The notes: generated by a model not told the origin, from the letters alone. Positions 40,011 through 49,990 are shown, counted from the first letter of the stretch. The stretch: DNA of 59,269 bases from Nitrospira sp. (GCA_030444405.1 JARFPM010000036.1:1-59269), one strand, 5' to 3'. Program-made: numbers and translations.

Positions 40011-40886
40011 ATGAATGGCTTGAAAGCCTGGCGCTGCCAGACCATGCTCCTCAGCTTCCTACTTACCACGTCCGCCTGCACGCAAGCGTCATTCACGGCA
40101 GCCAATCTCCCTACTCATTTCGACAACGTAATAAGGGTTGTGCGTGATAAGACCTATGGGCCCGAGCCTTCGCAGAAACTGGATATCTATATTCCCGCTG
40201 ATGCCAAGGACACACCATTCGACGTCATCGTGTTTTTCTACGGTGGGCGCTGGACTTATGGGGCAAAGGAGGACTATCGGTTTGTCGGTGCGACATTCGC
40301 GAAGAGGGGCTTTCTTGTCGTCATTCCCGACTACAGAAAGTATCCCCAAGTCCGCTTTCCGCTGATTGTGCAAGACGGGGCAAAGGCTCTTGCCTGGGCC
40401 TATGATCACATCGCGGAGTCACACGGCAATCCTGCGCGAATCCATGTGGTGGGGCATTCCGCCGGAGCTCATATCGGCGCGCTACTCGCGGCTGATCGTC
40501 ACTATCTTGCCGAGGAAGGACACGATCGATTGCTCATCCTTCGCGATTTTGTCGGTCTGGCAGGTCCCTATGCCTTTACGCCGGATGAGCCGGATCTCGA
40601 AGACATGTTCGGCCCGCCGAAGAACTGTCCGAACATGCAGGTGACCACATTTATTGACGGCACGCAACCGCCGATGTTGCTGCTATACGGCGACAGGGAC
40701 ACGGCGGTGAAACTCGCCAATCTTGAAAAACTGGAACAACGAATCAAGCAACGAGGCGGCTGCGTGCGATCACACATCTACCCTGGAGTGGATCATACAG
40801 ACCTCATCGGGGCCCTGACATGGTGGAACCTACAGAAGGTCCCCGTCGCTGATGACATCACAAGATTCTTCGATTCATGTCACTAG
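40011..40886 (+). CDS. Alpha/beta hydrolase lipoprotein (carboxylesterase-like)
   Basis: 291 residues. Lipobox Cys23 (LTTSAC). The esterase fold shows an oxyanion segment FFYGGRW, nucleophile Ser150 in GHSAGAH, an Asp region LLYGDRDTAV and a late His in GVDHTDL. It resembles BD-FAE/kynurenine formamidase-like esterases in arrangement. It is transcribed away from the pyr operon. Substrate unknown. Confidence 0.82.
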   Translation: MNGLKAWRCQTMLLSFLLTTSACTQASFTAANLPTHFDNVIRVVRDKTYGPEPSQKLDIYIPADAKDTPFDVIVFFYGGRWTYGAKEDYRFVGATFAKRGFLVVIPDYRKYPQVRFPLIVQDGAKALAWAYDHIAESHGNPARIHVVGHSAGAHIGALLAADRHYLAEEGHDRLLILRDFVGLAGPYAFTPDEPDLEDMFGPPKNCPNMQVTTFIDGTQPPMLLLYGDRDTAVKLANLEKLEQRIKQRGGCVRSHIYPGVDHTDLIGALTWWNLQKVPVADDITRFFDSCH

Positions 40887-40978
40887 GCAACGCAGAGTGA
40901 TCGACTCGAACGTGATAGGTCGCTCAATAAGGCAGGAGCCGGATGGCGCACAACTGAATTCGGCTAGATTGAGCGCAG

Positions 40979-42697
40979 TCAGGAATCCCGTCCGTGCTTG
41001 GTCTTCCACACGGCCAGCAACGCCGCAAGCTTCTCTTTGGGCGACCGATGCTCCTCGGCAAGTGTCTCCAGAAAATCTGACAGACGTCTGGACTTCAACA
41101 CCGTATAGAGCGTCACGGCGACGACGGGAATCAGAACCAGCAGGAAATAAACGACCCGCGCCATCGCCGGCTCTTCCCCCAGTGCGAACAAATTCATGCC
41201 CAGCACACCGGTGGTCGCCACACCGATCAAGCCGACTGTGGCCACGACAGTCAGGCGGACCATGGTTTCGCCTTGCCGACGCAGCGCATCGCTGTCGAGG
41301 TATTGGCTCATATCCTCCAGCTCCGACCGGAGTTCTTCGTAGAGTCGACCGGTGCCCAGATGCTCGCTGATCATCCGATAGAGTTCCTTCACCTGTCCAT
41401 GATCCGAAACCTGATGGGACCAGTAGCGATGGGTGAAGCGCAAAAAAATGCCTAACGTTTGGCGAATCACACGACGGAACTGCCGGACCGAATCCAGTTT
41501 GGTGAGATCGAGCTGATTCATGGCCTCCACCAGACGATTCGTCAGCATCAACAGAGCGGCTTTGTGAAAATGCGGGATCAGAAACAGCAGAAAATATTCG
41601 TGACGGAACTGCTCCAGGTTGGTCTTGCGGTCCTCAAACGCCGGTTCTCCGGCCTCCCCTACCATCGTAAACACCCGGCCTGTACACATGAACCGGGTTC
41701 CTGCAGCATTCCTCCCCTGTCCGTTCCAATACCGGTCGTAACAATAGCGTTCCTCAAAGTCACTGAGATAGCGCTCCGAAAAGGGCAACGTGTCGGATCT
41801 ACCCGGTGCCGCGGCCAATGCAGTTCGTGCGAACTCCCCCCGAGTCAGCGCCCCCGGATCGTCCAGGGTGAGATACGCCATCACCGGCATCAGATGGTAT
41901 TCAATCTGTCGATACCGAATCGGACCTGCTTTTTCTGAATGGTGCAGCACCAACGGTTCGAGCAGAAATTCCCAGTGAGAGGCGAGACTGAGCGACCGAT
42001 GCTGGCAGACAAACGAGAGGTATTTCTCGCGGTGATCATAGTCCGACACAGCGAGCACCTTGCCTTCCGAGGAAAGCCATTCCACATGTTTGGGGCAATG
42101 GCCACCGTGCCCATCGGGCTCCCAATAGGTGGGATAGCATCGGCCAAAGCGAAAGAGCGAGTTCTGTACCTGCGACAGCGGCAAGTTATCGGCATAGATC
42201 TCGACGACCAGAATCGCCACATCGATGTCGTAGAAGAAATACAGATCCACGTGCGCCACGGTCAAGGTCGCCGGCGCTGCATTGGGACCAGGAAATACCA
42301 TCCGCACCCTGGCGATATCGTCACGACGAAAGACACGGATCGCGGCTTCCTCGCGGACGTCCGAGCTGGTTCTCTTTCCTTCACCATAAAGAAAGCGCTG
42401 GACATAGGGCAGAAACGTCACGAACTCACTGTAATGTCGCTCCTGGAACTGACGAGGATCGCCGGTAAATTCATCGACCAACTCCCTCCAGGGATTGTTC
42501 GAATTAGTTGCCTCCAGGAGTTCCCAGTGCTTTTGGATTGGCGCATCCTCACGGATGGGCGTGAGTTGCATCGGCCACAGCAGGATTTGCCGGAAGTGCC
42601 GAACGATCTTCGTCACGTCAGACACGTTAACGCCCCCTTCACCATCGCAAGCATCGCCCACCGTCAACCTTTGGGCGTCCACTTCTTCGCCCATCAC
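40979..42697 (-). CDS. Divergent CorA-like membrane protein with large N-terminal domain
   Basis: 572 residues. Two transmembrane helices lie near the C-terminus (LTVVATVGLIGVATTGVLGMN and VVYFLLVLIPVVAVTLYTVL). The first ends in Gly-Met-Asn (500-502), the hallmark of CorA ion channels. The preceding long helices (about 390-470) fit the CorA stalk. The N-terminal 380 residues are larger than in CorA and contain WEPDGHGGHCPKH and other His/Cys. Cation transport is plausible, but the gene could also be a sensor built on the CorA scaffold. No partner gene is evident. Confidence 0.65.
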   Translation of the reverse strand: MMGEEVDAQRLTVGDACDGEGGVNVSDVTKIVRHFRQILLWPMQLTPIREDAPIQKHWELLEATNSNNPWRELVDEFTGDPRQFQERHYSEFVTFLPYVQRFLYGEGKRTSSDVREEAAIRVFRRDDIARVRMVFPGPNAAPATLTVAHVDLYFFYDIDVAILVVEIYADNLPLSQVQNSLFRFGRCYPTYWEPDGHGGHCPKHVEWLSSEGKVLAVSDYDHREKYLSFVCQHRSLSLASHWEFLLEPLVLHHSEKAGPIRYRQIEYHLMPVMAYLTLDDPGALTRGEFARTALAAAPGRSDTLPFSERYLSDFEERYCYDRYWNGQGRNAAGTRFMCTGRVFTMVGEAGEPAFEDRKTNLEQFRHEYFLLFLIPHFHKAALLMLTNRLVEAMNQLDLTKLDSVRQFRRVIRQTLGIFLRFTHRYWSHQVSDHGQVKELYRMISEHLGTGRLYEELRSELEDMSQYLDSDALRRQGETMVRLTVVATVGLIGVATTGVLGMNLFALGEEPAMARVVYFLLVLIPVVAVTLYTVLKSRRLSDFLETLAEEHRSPKEKLAALLAVWKTKHGRDS

Positions 42698-42889
42698 TCA
42701 GCAGGGCGGACACCATGACTTATACCATAAGGTTGATCAGAACACGTGAAACTTGGAAGATAAAGAACGGCTGCTACCTGCCAGCTGAAGCCCGGTCACA
42801 CCGATGTAGCAATGGCGGAGTCTGAAAGAATTATTAGCTGTGCGTCATGGGCTGTAAATCGTGCGCCCGCACTCTTTCCAGGCGCGGCA

Positions 42890-44062
42890 CTACTTCGGGG
42901 TCGTGAGCGCATCCTGAGCGACGTGGCCGGTCTGGGACTTCTCGACGATGTTCTGTTGGATTTCCTTGGCAATGACGAGCGCCAACTGGTCGGTGGACAG
43001 CGCACCCATCGGGAGATGCTTCGTATCGCCATAAAAGGGATCGTCAGGAACTGCGGCCCGATGGAGATTCAGGAGAATCGCGGCTGGTTGAATCGACCGT
43101 CCAGGCTCTCCGACTATCACAGCTTTATCTGCAGGCTGCACCCTGGTTCTCGTTGCCCAATCTCGCTGCTCGATCTTCACGAATGCCACGTTCCAGATGG
43201 CTCCGTTCAGGAGGCTGATTACAGCAAGCGGTGTACGTTCAAGAAATACAGGCTCCCGCACGATCTTCTGCAACGCCTCGCGAACCCGAATATCATAAAA
43301 CTTGGTCGTAGAATCCGTCTGACTTGGAACAACCAAGTTGGTGGTACCCACCTCATAGTAGGACTGGCTATCCAAACTGTGTTGATCGTCGACCGTCCGC
43401 AAATATGTTTCAAAAAGTTGTCGCAGCAGCAGTACACGTTCCTCACCGGAAAGGGCTCGAATGTCCTTGTCGGCTCGAATCAGTGCACGCCGAAAGTCTC
43501 GCTCGACGGCGACTGTCTTCGGCTTCTGACTGGTCTCCGCTTTACCAACCACCCATTGAAACTCTCGCGCCAGCACCGGAGCAAACCGTTCAACCTCCCC
43601 GATGTAGCCACCCTCTTTCATCGACGATGCACTGATCAGCAGCCTCACACGACCTGGATCCACCGTCCTCACGACCAGGAAAGGGAAGGACTTTCCCTCG
43701 TGATTGCTTACGCTCGGTTGAATGATGACGCGATCGAGAAAACCCTTGCTCACTGTTTCGTCGTACCGTGAATAGGCATTCCGATGCTGATTCAGATAGG
43801 AAAAGGTTTCGATCACCGTCTGAAGAACGGCGTCTGCTTGGGATTGGTCGAGAGCCCAGCCCGCCGCCTCTCCCACTCCTCGATCAACAAACACTCGGAA
43901 CGAAAGACCTGGAACCTCGTGGTCTGATGCTGAGGGATCACGGATCTCTACAGCAGACCGCCCATCATTGTTTGCATGCGTTACATAGCCATCGGCGGTA
44001 AAGCAGGCCCCCACCACACGCATCAAGAACAAAGCCCCCAGATCTAGCATCCAACGAGACAT
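42890..44062 (-). CDS. Putative lipoprotein of unknown function
   Basis: 390 residues. A hydrophobic start (LGALFLMRVVGAC) carries a possible lipobox with Cys20. The rest has mixed alpha/beta character with FRVFVDRGVGEAAGW, SVSNHEGKSFPFLVVRT and a regular C-terminal helix region. I do not recognise the family. It starts about 400 bases away from the secreted AlgH-like gene on the same strand; the two are separated by a hairpin. Confidence 0.6.
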   Translation of the reverse strand: MSRWMLDLGALFLMRVVGACFTADGYVTHANNDGRSAVEIRDPSASDHEVPGLSFRVFVDRGVGEAAGWALDQSQADAVLQTVIETFSYLNQHRNAYSRYDETVSKGFLDRVIIQPSVSNHEGKSFPFLVVRTVDPGRVRLLISASSMKEGGYIGEVERFAPVLAREFQWVVGKAETSQKPKTVAVERDFRRALIRADKDIRALSGEERVLLLRQLFETYLRTVDDQHSLDSQSYYEVGTTNLVVPSQTDSTTKFYDIRVREALQKIVREPVFLERTPLAVISLLNGAIWNVAFVKIEQRDWATRTRVQPADKAVIVGEPGRSIQPAAILLNLHRAAVPDDPFYGDTKHLPMGALSTDQLALVIAKEIQQNIVEKSQTGHVAQDALTTPK

Positions 44063-44279
44063 GATCGATCGATTAAGTCGAGGGACTAGGCGAAGCGCTC
44101 AAGACGATTATGTCATGGTGGCTTCGAGAGTGCCAGGCAGGAAGCGATAGAACCCATCGGTTCAAATAGAAGGGTCTTCAGTGCAACGTACAATGGCAAT
44201 AAACCATTCAGATCCTCCTTAGGTACAACTTGCCTCCATCTGCAACAGCCTCGCAGCGAGCGAAACATCCCGTCAAGAT

Positions 44280-44302
44280 GAGCCGGCTTCACTAGCCGGC
44301 TC
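44280..44302 (-). terminator. Hairpin after the secreted AlgH-like gene
   Basis: A perfect 9-bp stem (44280-44288 with 44294-44302) and 5-base loop lie 19 bases past the gene's stop. The T run on the minus strand is weak (ATCTTG), so termination may be partial. Confidence 0.45.
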
Positions 44303-44320
44303 AAAGAACTTTTCTATTGC

Positions 44321-44923
44321 TCAATAGGAAATCGTTCTGGTGGCCTGCAGACGACTGATGCTGTCCGTCCAGAGCGTGGCCGGGTCTTTATCGAAAATAG
44401 TGAAGGCATCTGACGGCAAGACGCCCCATGCTCCTTCGAGCATTTCATGTTCGAGCTGTCCCGGTGCCCATCCGGCAAATCCGGAAAACGCTCGAAACGT
44501 CTCGGTCGGTTGAGGTTGAGTGATAATACGCTCCAGGACGCGAGGTGTGCCCAGATAGATTCCAGCGACGATCTGACGTGTATCAGGCAAGAGCTGCGTG
44601 AGCCGGAACAACAGGACCAGCTGCGTTCGTTCGACCGGCCCCCCGGCAAACAACCGATGGTTGGTTCGCTTAAGTACAGTAAAGTCCGGCAAGGCCTCGG
44701 ACAAGAGCACGTTCGTAGGGCGGTTCAGAATGAGCCCGACTGTCCCGCCTCGTCCATGTTCGACAATGAGCAGAACGGTTTGATGGAAATTGGGGTCACC
44801 CAGCGAGGGGCTGGCAACCAGGAGCACGCCCTTCTCGACCGACATAGGCGAAAACTCTTGCTGCGCCTGAGCCGAGAAGGCGGACATGAGGAACAAAATA
44901 CTCACAAGGAGGGTGTTTCTCAT
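44321..44923 (-). CDS. YqgE/AlgH family protein with a signal peptide
   Basis: About 200 residues from the ATG at 44921-44923; an ATG nine codons earlier is possible. The family core is clear: VEKGVLLVASPSLGDPNFHQTV, GLILNRPTNV, FAGGPV and FSGFAGWAPGQLEHEM. Unusually it begins with MRNTLLVSILFLMSAFSAQA, a signal peptide, whereas typical AlgH/YqgE proteins are cytoplasmic. The function of the family is unknown despite its wide spread. It is probably exported to the periplasm here. Confidence 0.85.
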   Translation of the reverse strand: MRNTLLVSILFLMSAFSAQAQQEFSPMSVEKGVLLVASPSLGDPNFHQTVLLIVEHGRGGTVGLILNRPTNVLLSEALPDFTVLKRTNHRLFAGGPVERTQLVLLFRLTQLLPDTRQIVAGIYLGTPRVLERIITQPQPTETFRAFSGFAGWAPGQLEHEMLEGAWGVLPSDAFTIFDKDPATLWTDSISRLQATRTISY

Positions 44924-45156
44924 GATGTTCCGCGCAGCAACATGAGCCAAGATTTCACCTGGTGCTAACGTTAACAGATATCTTTTCTGTTCAGTGAAAG
45001 CAACAGAGCATTGAAGAATAAGGTCATGATGGTACCTAGGTTTGGTAGCTTTTTAGAGAACGAGATGTGCTAGAGTAGATTGTGCGTTCATTGCTTGGGT
45101 GATGTGAACCACCAAGGCAACTGACGCAGAATCAGTTCGAAGGAGAAGACATTATT

Positions 45157-45744
45157 ATGAGGGGCTGTTTGCGATATCTCATCATGATGATCATCCTCTG
45201 CACCCTGTCGGGATGCATCGATCCTCCTAAGTCTCCCTACGTCGATGTGCATGACACGGTGTCACGAATCGACGAGTTACAGTCAGCCGCAGAACAAGGA
45301 AGCGCCGAGGATCAATACAATCTTGCCATGCGATATGAGCACGCCTTGCCTAAAGACCACAGGGAGGCCGTTCGGTGGTATCGCATGGCGGCTACCCAGC
45401 GACATGTCGGTGCTTTCTATCGGCTCTGCGTGCTGTCGGACATCGGTCGCGGGATGCCACAGGATTATCAGGAAGCTCTACGGTGGTGCCGCCTTGCCGC
45501 AGACCAGGGGCATGGAGCGGCGATGTTCGTCATCGCCACATATTATGAAAAGGCACGGGGAGTTCCCAAGGATGTAGTCCAAGCCTACCAGTGGTATAAT
45601 TTGGCGGCGGCCAATGGCCATGAAGAAGGAGCGAAATGGCGAGATCGTCTGGCAACGAACATGACGCCGACCCAAATCGCACAGGCACAATTTCTCGCAC
45701 GGAATTGGAAGCCCAAGGCCCAAAATTTAGTTCAGGAGCAATAG
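45157..45744 (+). CDS. Sel1-repeat lipoprotein
   Basis: 195 residues. Lipobox Cys20 (LCTLSGC). From about residue 45, three to four Sel1/TPR-like repeats follow: AEDQYNLAMRYEHAL, EAVRWYRMAATQRHVGAF, EALRWCRLAADQGHGAAM and QAYQWYNLAAANGHEEGA. Such repeats mediate protein contacts. The next plus-strand gene is a paralogue, so this pair arose by duplication. Confidence 0.85.
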   Translation: MRGCLRYLIMMIILCTLSGCIDPPKSPYVDVHDTVSRIDELQSAAEQGSAEDQYNLAMRYEHALPKDHREAVRWYRMAATQRHVGAFYRLCVLSDIGRGMPQDYQEALRWCRLAADQGHGAAMFVIATYYEKARGVPKDVVQAYQWYNLAAANGHEEGAKWRDRLATNMTPTQIAQAQFLARNWKPKAQNLVQEQ

Positions 45745-46005
45745 CTGACACAGGCTTCTTCGGCGTATGCTCTGGTATCGAAAGCTACCAACCAAGATGT
45801 ACCCGCTCGAAGCCTTCACATCCGTGTCGACGCTCCCAAGTTGGGCTAGGCGCAAGCCATTAGGAGACCGTAACATCCTTCAGGACTTCATCAACAGCTC
45901 GTTGCGACAATTCGTGCTTGAAGTCGCGCCCTTCCGCTGCGTAGGATAGCTCTCCATGGCTTGCTAACCAACCAGTAGATATCCGTCGCGGTAACAATCT
46001 TCAAA

Positions 46006-46596
46006 ATGGCTCACCGGCTGTCACCCTACCAGCGTGTGACTCTTGTAGGATTGCTCTTGGTGTCCCTTTTCGCGTCAAGCTGCGCCGCTCCCCCTCCCGG
46101 TACGCCACAACCACTCATTGGCGGACCAGCCGTGAGTGAAGTCCTCAAACGCGCTCAGACCGGCGAACCTAATGCTCAAAATGAATTGGGCTTGATGTAT
46201 AGCGAAGGGCGAGGTCTTCCACAAAACTACCTGGAGGCAAAGGATTGGTTCAAAAAGGCGGCTGACCAGGGACATGCAGGCGCACAGGTCAATCTTGGAA
46301 CCCTCTACTTTCTTGGACGGGGCGCACCGTACAGTGACCACATGGCGTTGTTCTGGTTTCAGAGGGCTGCAGAGCAACGAAATGCGCTGGCCTTCGCGAA
46401 GCTTGGGATGATGTATGAACGAGGGCGCGCTGTGCGTCAGAGCCTTGTAGAAGCCCATATGTGGTACAACCTTTCGGTTGCCTACGGCGAAAAACGTGCG
46501 GCCGAATCTCGTGACGCGGTGGCCACACAGATGATGCCAGGACAGATCGCGGAGGCGGAAGACCGGGCGAAGAAATGGATGCCCAAGCGACAATGA
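46006..46596 (+). CDS. Sel1-repeat lipoprotein (paralogue)
   Basis: 196 residues with a signal region ending near LFASSC. Sel1 repeats include AQNELGLMYSEGRGLPQNY, EAKDWFKKAADQGHAGAQ and ALFWFQRAAEQRNALAF. The ending AHMWYNLSVAYGEKRA plus MMPGQIAEAEDRAKKWMP mirrors the end of the preceding paralogue. The 261 bases between the two contain no gene I can support. It is convergent with the cytochrome c gene. Confidence 0.83.
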   Translation: MAHRLSPYQRVTLVGLLLVSLFASSCAAPPPGTPQPLIGGPAVSEVLKRAQTGEPNAQNELGLMYSEGRGLPQNYLEAKDWFKKAADQGHAGAQVNLGTLYFLGRGAPYSDHMALFWFQRAAEQRNALAFAKLGMMYERGRAVRQSLVEAHMWYNLSVAYGEKRAAESRDAVATQMMPGQIAEAEDRAKKWMPKRQ

Positions 46597-46644
46597 TCGG
46601 TCGGATCGCTCTATGGATGAATGGGGAAAGACGTATTGGGAGGA

Positions 46645-47040
46645 TCAAAAAATTCCGGCTTGTTTTTGTAGCCAGCGGACATATTTTACGATGTGACCCA
46701 CATCCTCTGGTTTAACCGCATCGATCCTCGGCATGTCGCCGAACTGCCAATGATGCGCCTTTACTCCGTTGGTCGCCGCTCGCTGAAACGCCTCGTCACC
46801 GTGATGATTCGGTTCATAGACCTTGTGAAGAAACGGTGGGCCTTGGGTGGTACCGGCTCCTCCGATCCCATGGCAGGTTGAACAGTAAGCGTTGAATTTT
46901 TGCTCTCCTTCCCGTAACTCCGCCGGAGCAGAGGCCACGGCTCCCGCCCTCTTTGGTTCCACCCCGTCTTGGCTGCATGATGATGCGCTACTGAGGATCA
47001 ACGCAAGGAGGCTCACCAACAACATTCGTGAAGACTTCAT
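46645..47040 (-). CDS. Small c-type cytochrome lipoprotein
   Basis: 131 residues from the ATG at 47038-47040; the upstream in-frame extension overlaps queC and is not likely used. A lipobox lies at LSSASSC. One heme site, CSTCH, lies in YCSTCHGIGGAG, and the distal Met is probably in FGDMPRI. A short single-heme cytochrome anchored to a membrane, facing the periplasm, and likely an electron carrier. Confidence 0.85.
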   Translation of the reverse strand: MKSSRMLLVSLLALILSSASSCSQDGVEPKRAGAVASAPAELREGEQKFNAYCSTCHGIGGAGTTQGPPFLHKVYEPNHHGDEAFQRAATNGVKAHHWQFGDMPRIDAVKPEDVGHIVKYVRWLQKQAGIF

Positions 47041-47075
47041 AGAGCAAGACCGCATATCCACGTCGGACATCTGGC

Positions 47076-47774
47076 TCACCATACCGCATACTGAATCGGA
47101 TCTACAACTCCCGCCTCCGCAAATCCCTGTTTCCGAATCAGACAGCTGTCGCACTGCCCGCAGGCAATCGGCCCGATTGGGTCATAACAACTATGCGTGA
47201 GGTGAAAGGGAACGTTCAGCGTGAGGCCAAGCCTTATGATCTCTGCCTTAGTCATCCGGAGCAGCGGCGCTCGAATCTCAATGCCCATGCCCTGCATGCC
47301 TGCCTTCGTTCCCGCTTGAAGTGCTGCCTCCACGGCCTCAATGAATTCGGGGCGGCAGTCGGGATAACCGGAGTAGTCGATCACGTTAGCGCCGAAATAG
47401 ACGATCGAGGCTCCCAGTACTTCCGCGTGGGCCGCAGCCAGAGATAGAAAAATCAGGTTTCGGCCCGGCACGTAGGTAACGGGCACATCCTGTTTCCGTT
47501 CTGATTCAGTCCGATGCTTCGGCACCGACATGTCGCCGGTCAGAGCCGATCCACCAATCGCCCTCAAATCGACCTCCAGCACCACATGCTGGTGAGCTCC
47601 CAGAGCCGTCGCCACCTGTCTCGACCGCTCAACCTCCACCGCGTGACGTTGTTGGTAGGCGATAGTCAGCAAGTACAGCTCGTATCCATCACGCCGTGCG
47701 ATGGCCGCCGTAACAGTGGAATCCAACCCGCCACTGGCAAGAACGACCGCTCGTTCTAAAGTCTGCCCATTCAT
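47076..47774 (-). CDS. queC: 7-cyano-7-deazaguanine synthase
   Basis: 232 residues. P-loop AVVLASGGLDSTV, FVPGRN-like YVPGRNLIFLSLAAA, and the zinc knuckle SCYDPIGPIACGQCDSCLIR. It makes preQ0, the precursor of queuosine in tRNA. No other queuosine gene is adjacent. Confidence 0.95.
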   Translation of the reverse strand: MNGQTLERAVVLASGGLDSTVTAAIARRDGYELYLLTIAYQQRHAVEVERSRQVATALGAHQHVVLEVDLRAIGGSALTGDMSVPKHRTESERKQDVPVTYVPGRNLIFLSLAAAHAEVLGASIVYFGANVIDYSGYPDCRPEFIEAVEAALQAGTKAGMQGMGIEIRAPLLRMTKAEIIRLGLTLNVPFHLTHSCYDPIGPIACGQCDSCLIRKQGFAEAGVVDPIQYAVW

Positions 47775-47821
47775 GATGAGGAGGGAACGATGCAGGGTGA
47801 AGGGAGAGAAAACTTTTGGAG

Positions 47822-48385
47822 CTAGTCGCGATCCTCTTCGCGTTCAATCTTCTCCAACAATTCCGCGCGCGATTGGCACTCCACACACAGCTTAGCGAAG
47901 GGAACTGCCTGGAGACGCTTCTCGCTGATTTCGATCCCACACTCGGCACAAATCCCGTAAGTCCCCTCGTGTAGCCGGGTGAGGGCCTCATCGATCGACT
48001 GCCGTCGGCGGTTACGCATCTCCATCAATGAAATACCAAGTTCGCGCTCAAGATCCATTAGGGCTTGGTCGCCGACATCACGAGCTGACTCCAGACGCCG
48101 CTGCTGATCTTCGGTCAAGGACTGCCCCAGACTCTCTTCAATCTCCTTAATGATCTCTTGACGTTTGCCGATGAGCATCTTGTGAAGCACTTCTTGCCGC
48201 CGTTCCCGTGCTTCCCGTTCTTTTGCCGTTTCCTTAGGCCGCACAGGCACCTCTATTTCAACCTCAGATGGTGCTTTGAGCGCTGCAGCAGCTCCTGTCG
48301 TCACCGGCTGAGATTTCTTGGCCGCGGAGGCCGCAGATTTCGTCTTGGCCTCGCCCTTTTTCTTCGCCTGTGCTTTCGTTGCCAT
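47822..48385 (-). CDS. DksA/TraR-type zinc-finger protein with long N-terminal tail
   Basis: 187 residues. The first 60 are Ala/Lys-rich and probably disordered. Then comes a coiled coil (RRQEVLHKMLIGKRQEIIK and the helix around ESARDVGDQALMDLE). The C-terminal zinc finger uses Cys146, Cys149, Cys167 and Cys170. Family proteins bind the RNA polymerase secondary channel and tune transcription with ppGpp. It lies downstream of apt and the sigma factor gene. Confidence 0.85.
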   Translation of the reverse strand: MATKAQAKKKGEAKTKSAASAAKKSQPVTTGAAAALKAPSEVEIEVPVRPKETAKEREARERRQEVLHKMLIGKRQEIIKEIEESLGQSLTEDQQRRLESARDVGDQALMDLERELGISLMEMRNRRRQSIDEALTRLHEGTYGICAECGIEISEKRLQAVPFAKLCVECQSRAELLEKIEREEDRD

Positions 48386-48495
48386 AGAGAGTCCGCTCCA
48401 GAAATAAATAAGTGGTTGGAGTGTCGAAAAATTTCGGCTTCTATATCACGCCCTGAGCCCCTTGAACAAGAGGTGGTGAAGGGTACGCTCAAACC

Positions 48496-49020
48496 CTACG
48501 GATAGGTAATGGCCGAATGGACATCGTAACCAACGAGTTTGTCACGTCCCCTCAAACTCTTCAGTTCAACCAGAAAATCGAGCCCGACGATCGTGCCGCC
48601 AAGCTGACGAACAAGATGAACCGTTGCTTCTGCCGTCCCTCCGGTCGCCAACAGATCATCGACAATCAGCACATGCTCTCCGATTTCGATCGCGTCACGG
48701 TGCACGGATAAGCTGTTGTTTCCATACTCGAGGCTGTACTTCACTTCATAACAATCAGCCGGAAGTTTCCCAGGCTTACGAACCGGGACAAATCCGGCAC
48801 CGAGACGCGCCGCGAGAATCCCACCGAAAATAAATCCCCGGGACTCAATTCCTACAACTTTGGTGATCCCCCGATCATGATACCGAGTTGTCAATTGGTC
48901 GGCAAGACTCCGAACTGCGGCAGGATTCTTCAGGAGCGTGGTAATGTCATAAAAGAGAATACCGGGCCTCGGAAAGTCCGGCACTTCTCGAATGAGTGCT
49001 TTATAGTTGACGGCTGTCAC
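48496..49020 (-). CDS. apt: Adenine phosphoribosyltransferase
   Basis: 174 residues with the PRPP motif [29 protein letters not shown] and [14 protein letters not shown]. It salvages adenine to AMP. It starts 4 bases after the sigma factor stop. Confidence 0.95.
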   Translation of the reverse strand: MTAVNYKALIREVPDFPRPGILFYDITTLLKNPAAVRSLADQLTTRYHDRGITKVVGIESRGFIFGGILAARLGAGFVPVRKPGKLPADCYEVKYSLEYGNNSLSVHRDAIEIGEHVLIVDDLLATGGTAEATVHLVRQLGGTIVGLDFLVELKSLRGRDKLVGYDVHSAITYP

Positions 49021-49024
49021 GGGG

Positions 49025-49978
49025 CTAGAGCAAGTCTGCCTGTGTCATAGTTTTTCGCGCGATGGTGTGACGAAGCCGAACTAAAGCCGCCATCTCGATC
49101 TGCCGGACACGCTCACGAGTCAGCCCCATAGTACGGCCGATTTCCTCGAGCGTTTTGGCTTCGTCTCCGTCGAGCCCGAACCGTGACACAATAACAGTTT
49201 GCTCTTTCTCAGGCAACTCCCTCACCCAGGCCATCAGTTCCGTCCTCCGCCGAACCCCGTCGGCGGTCTCATCTGGTGAGAGCCCAGCAGAATCTTCGAT
49301 CACATCACGCAGGAAGGTATCAGTGCGGTCGTTGAGCGGGCTATCGAGCGAACAGGTTGTGCGCACCAACTGCTTCAGGTCCACGATTTCTTCTTCGGAT
49401 GTCTTCATCTTGGCGGCCACTTCGGCCGCCCTCGGCTCCCGTCCAAGCTCCTGCACCAATTGCTCGACACGATTCAAATAACGATTAAGGCGCTCTACCA
49501 CGTGCACCGGCAAACGCACCAGCTTGCCTTGATTAATGATCGCCCGCTCGATGTACTGCCGTATCCACCAAGACGCGTAGGTGCTGAACCGGAACCCCCG
49601 CTTGTAATTGAATTTCTCGACGGCTTTGATCAAGCCCAAATTGCCTTCTTCCACGATGTCGGAAAACGGAAACCCCCGGTGCATGTAACGCTTCCCGATG
49701 CTGATGACAAGCCGCAGATTCGATTCGATCATCTGTTGCCGAGCTTGCTCATCGCCGGCCATGACCCGTTTACCGAGCTGCTGTTCTTGTTTGAAGGTCA
49801 GCAAGGTCGATCGGCGGACCTCCCGCAAATAGCTCCTGAGGGTATCTAGACCCTCCGACCGACCCGTTTCCCGTTCCCCCTGATCAGGTGTGCTCGCAGA
49901 TTCTGAGGCATCCATGTCGTCGACGGTTTGCCTTCGAGCTTCGCTCAACTCGGACTCCTCGTCATGCGGTCGACTCAT
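49025..49978 (-). CDS. Sigma-70 family factor (RpoS/RpoD-like group)
   Basis: 317 residues. Region 1.2/2: [50 protein letters not shown] and [17 protein letters not shown]. Region 3: [17 protein letters not shown]. Region 4: [20 protein letters not shown]. Too short for the primary RpoD (no region 1.1 or long spacer), so it is an alternative group 2-like sigma, akin to RpoS. It follows the acylphosphatase gene by 12 bases. Confidence 0.9.
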   Translation of the reverse strand: MSRPHDEESELSEARRQTVDDMDASESASTPDQGERETGRSEGLDTLRSYLREVRRSTLLTFKQEQQLGKRVMAGDEQARQQMIESNLRLVISIGKRYMHRGFPFSDIVEEGNLGLIKAVEKFNYKRGFRFSTYASWWIRQYIERAIINQGKLVRLPVHVVERLNRYLNRVEQLVQELGREPRAAEVAAKMKTSEEEIVDLKQLVRTTCSLDSPLNDRTDTFLRDVIEDSAGLSPDETADGVRRRTELMAWVRELPEKEQTVIVSRFGLDGDEAKTLEEIGRTMGLTRERVRQIEMAALVRLRHTIARKTMTQADLL

Positions 49979-49990
49979 GATTCCTCGTTT

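Noticed and set aside
44113-44304. 63-codon minus-strand frame after the AlgH-like gene
   Set aside because: Starts inside a terminator-like hairpin and lacks a ribosome site.
45767-45949. 60-codon plus-strand frame between the two Sel1 genes
   Set aside because: No ribosome site, no recognisable motif; could be decayed sequence from the duplication.
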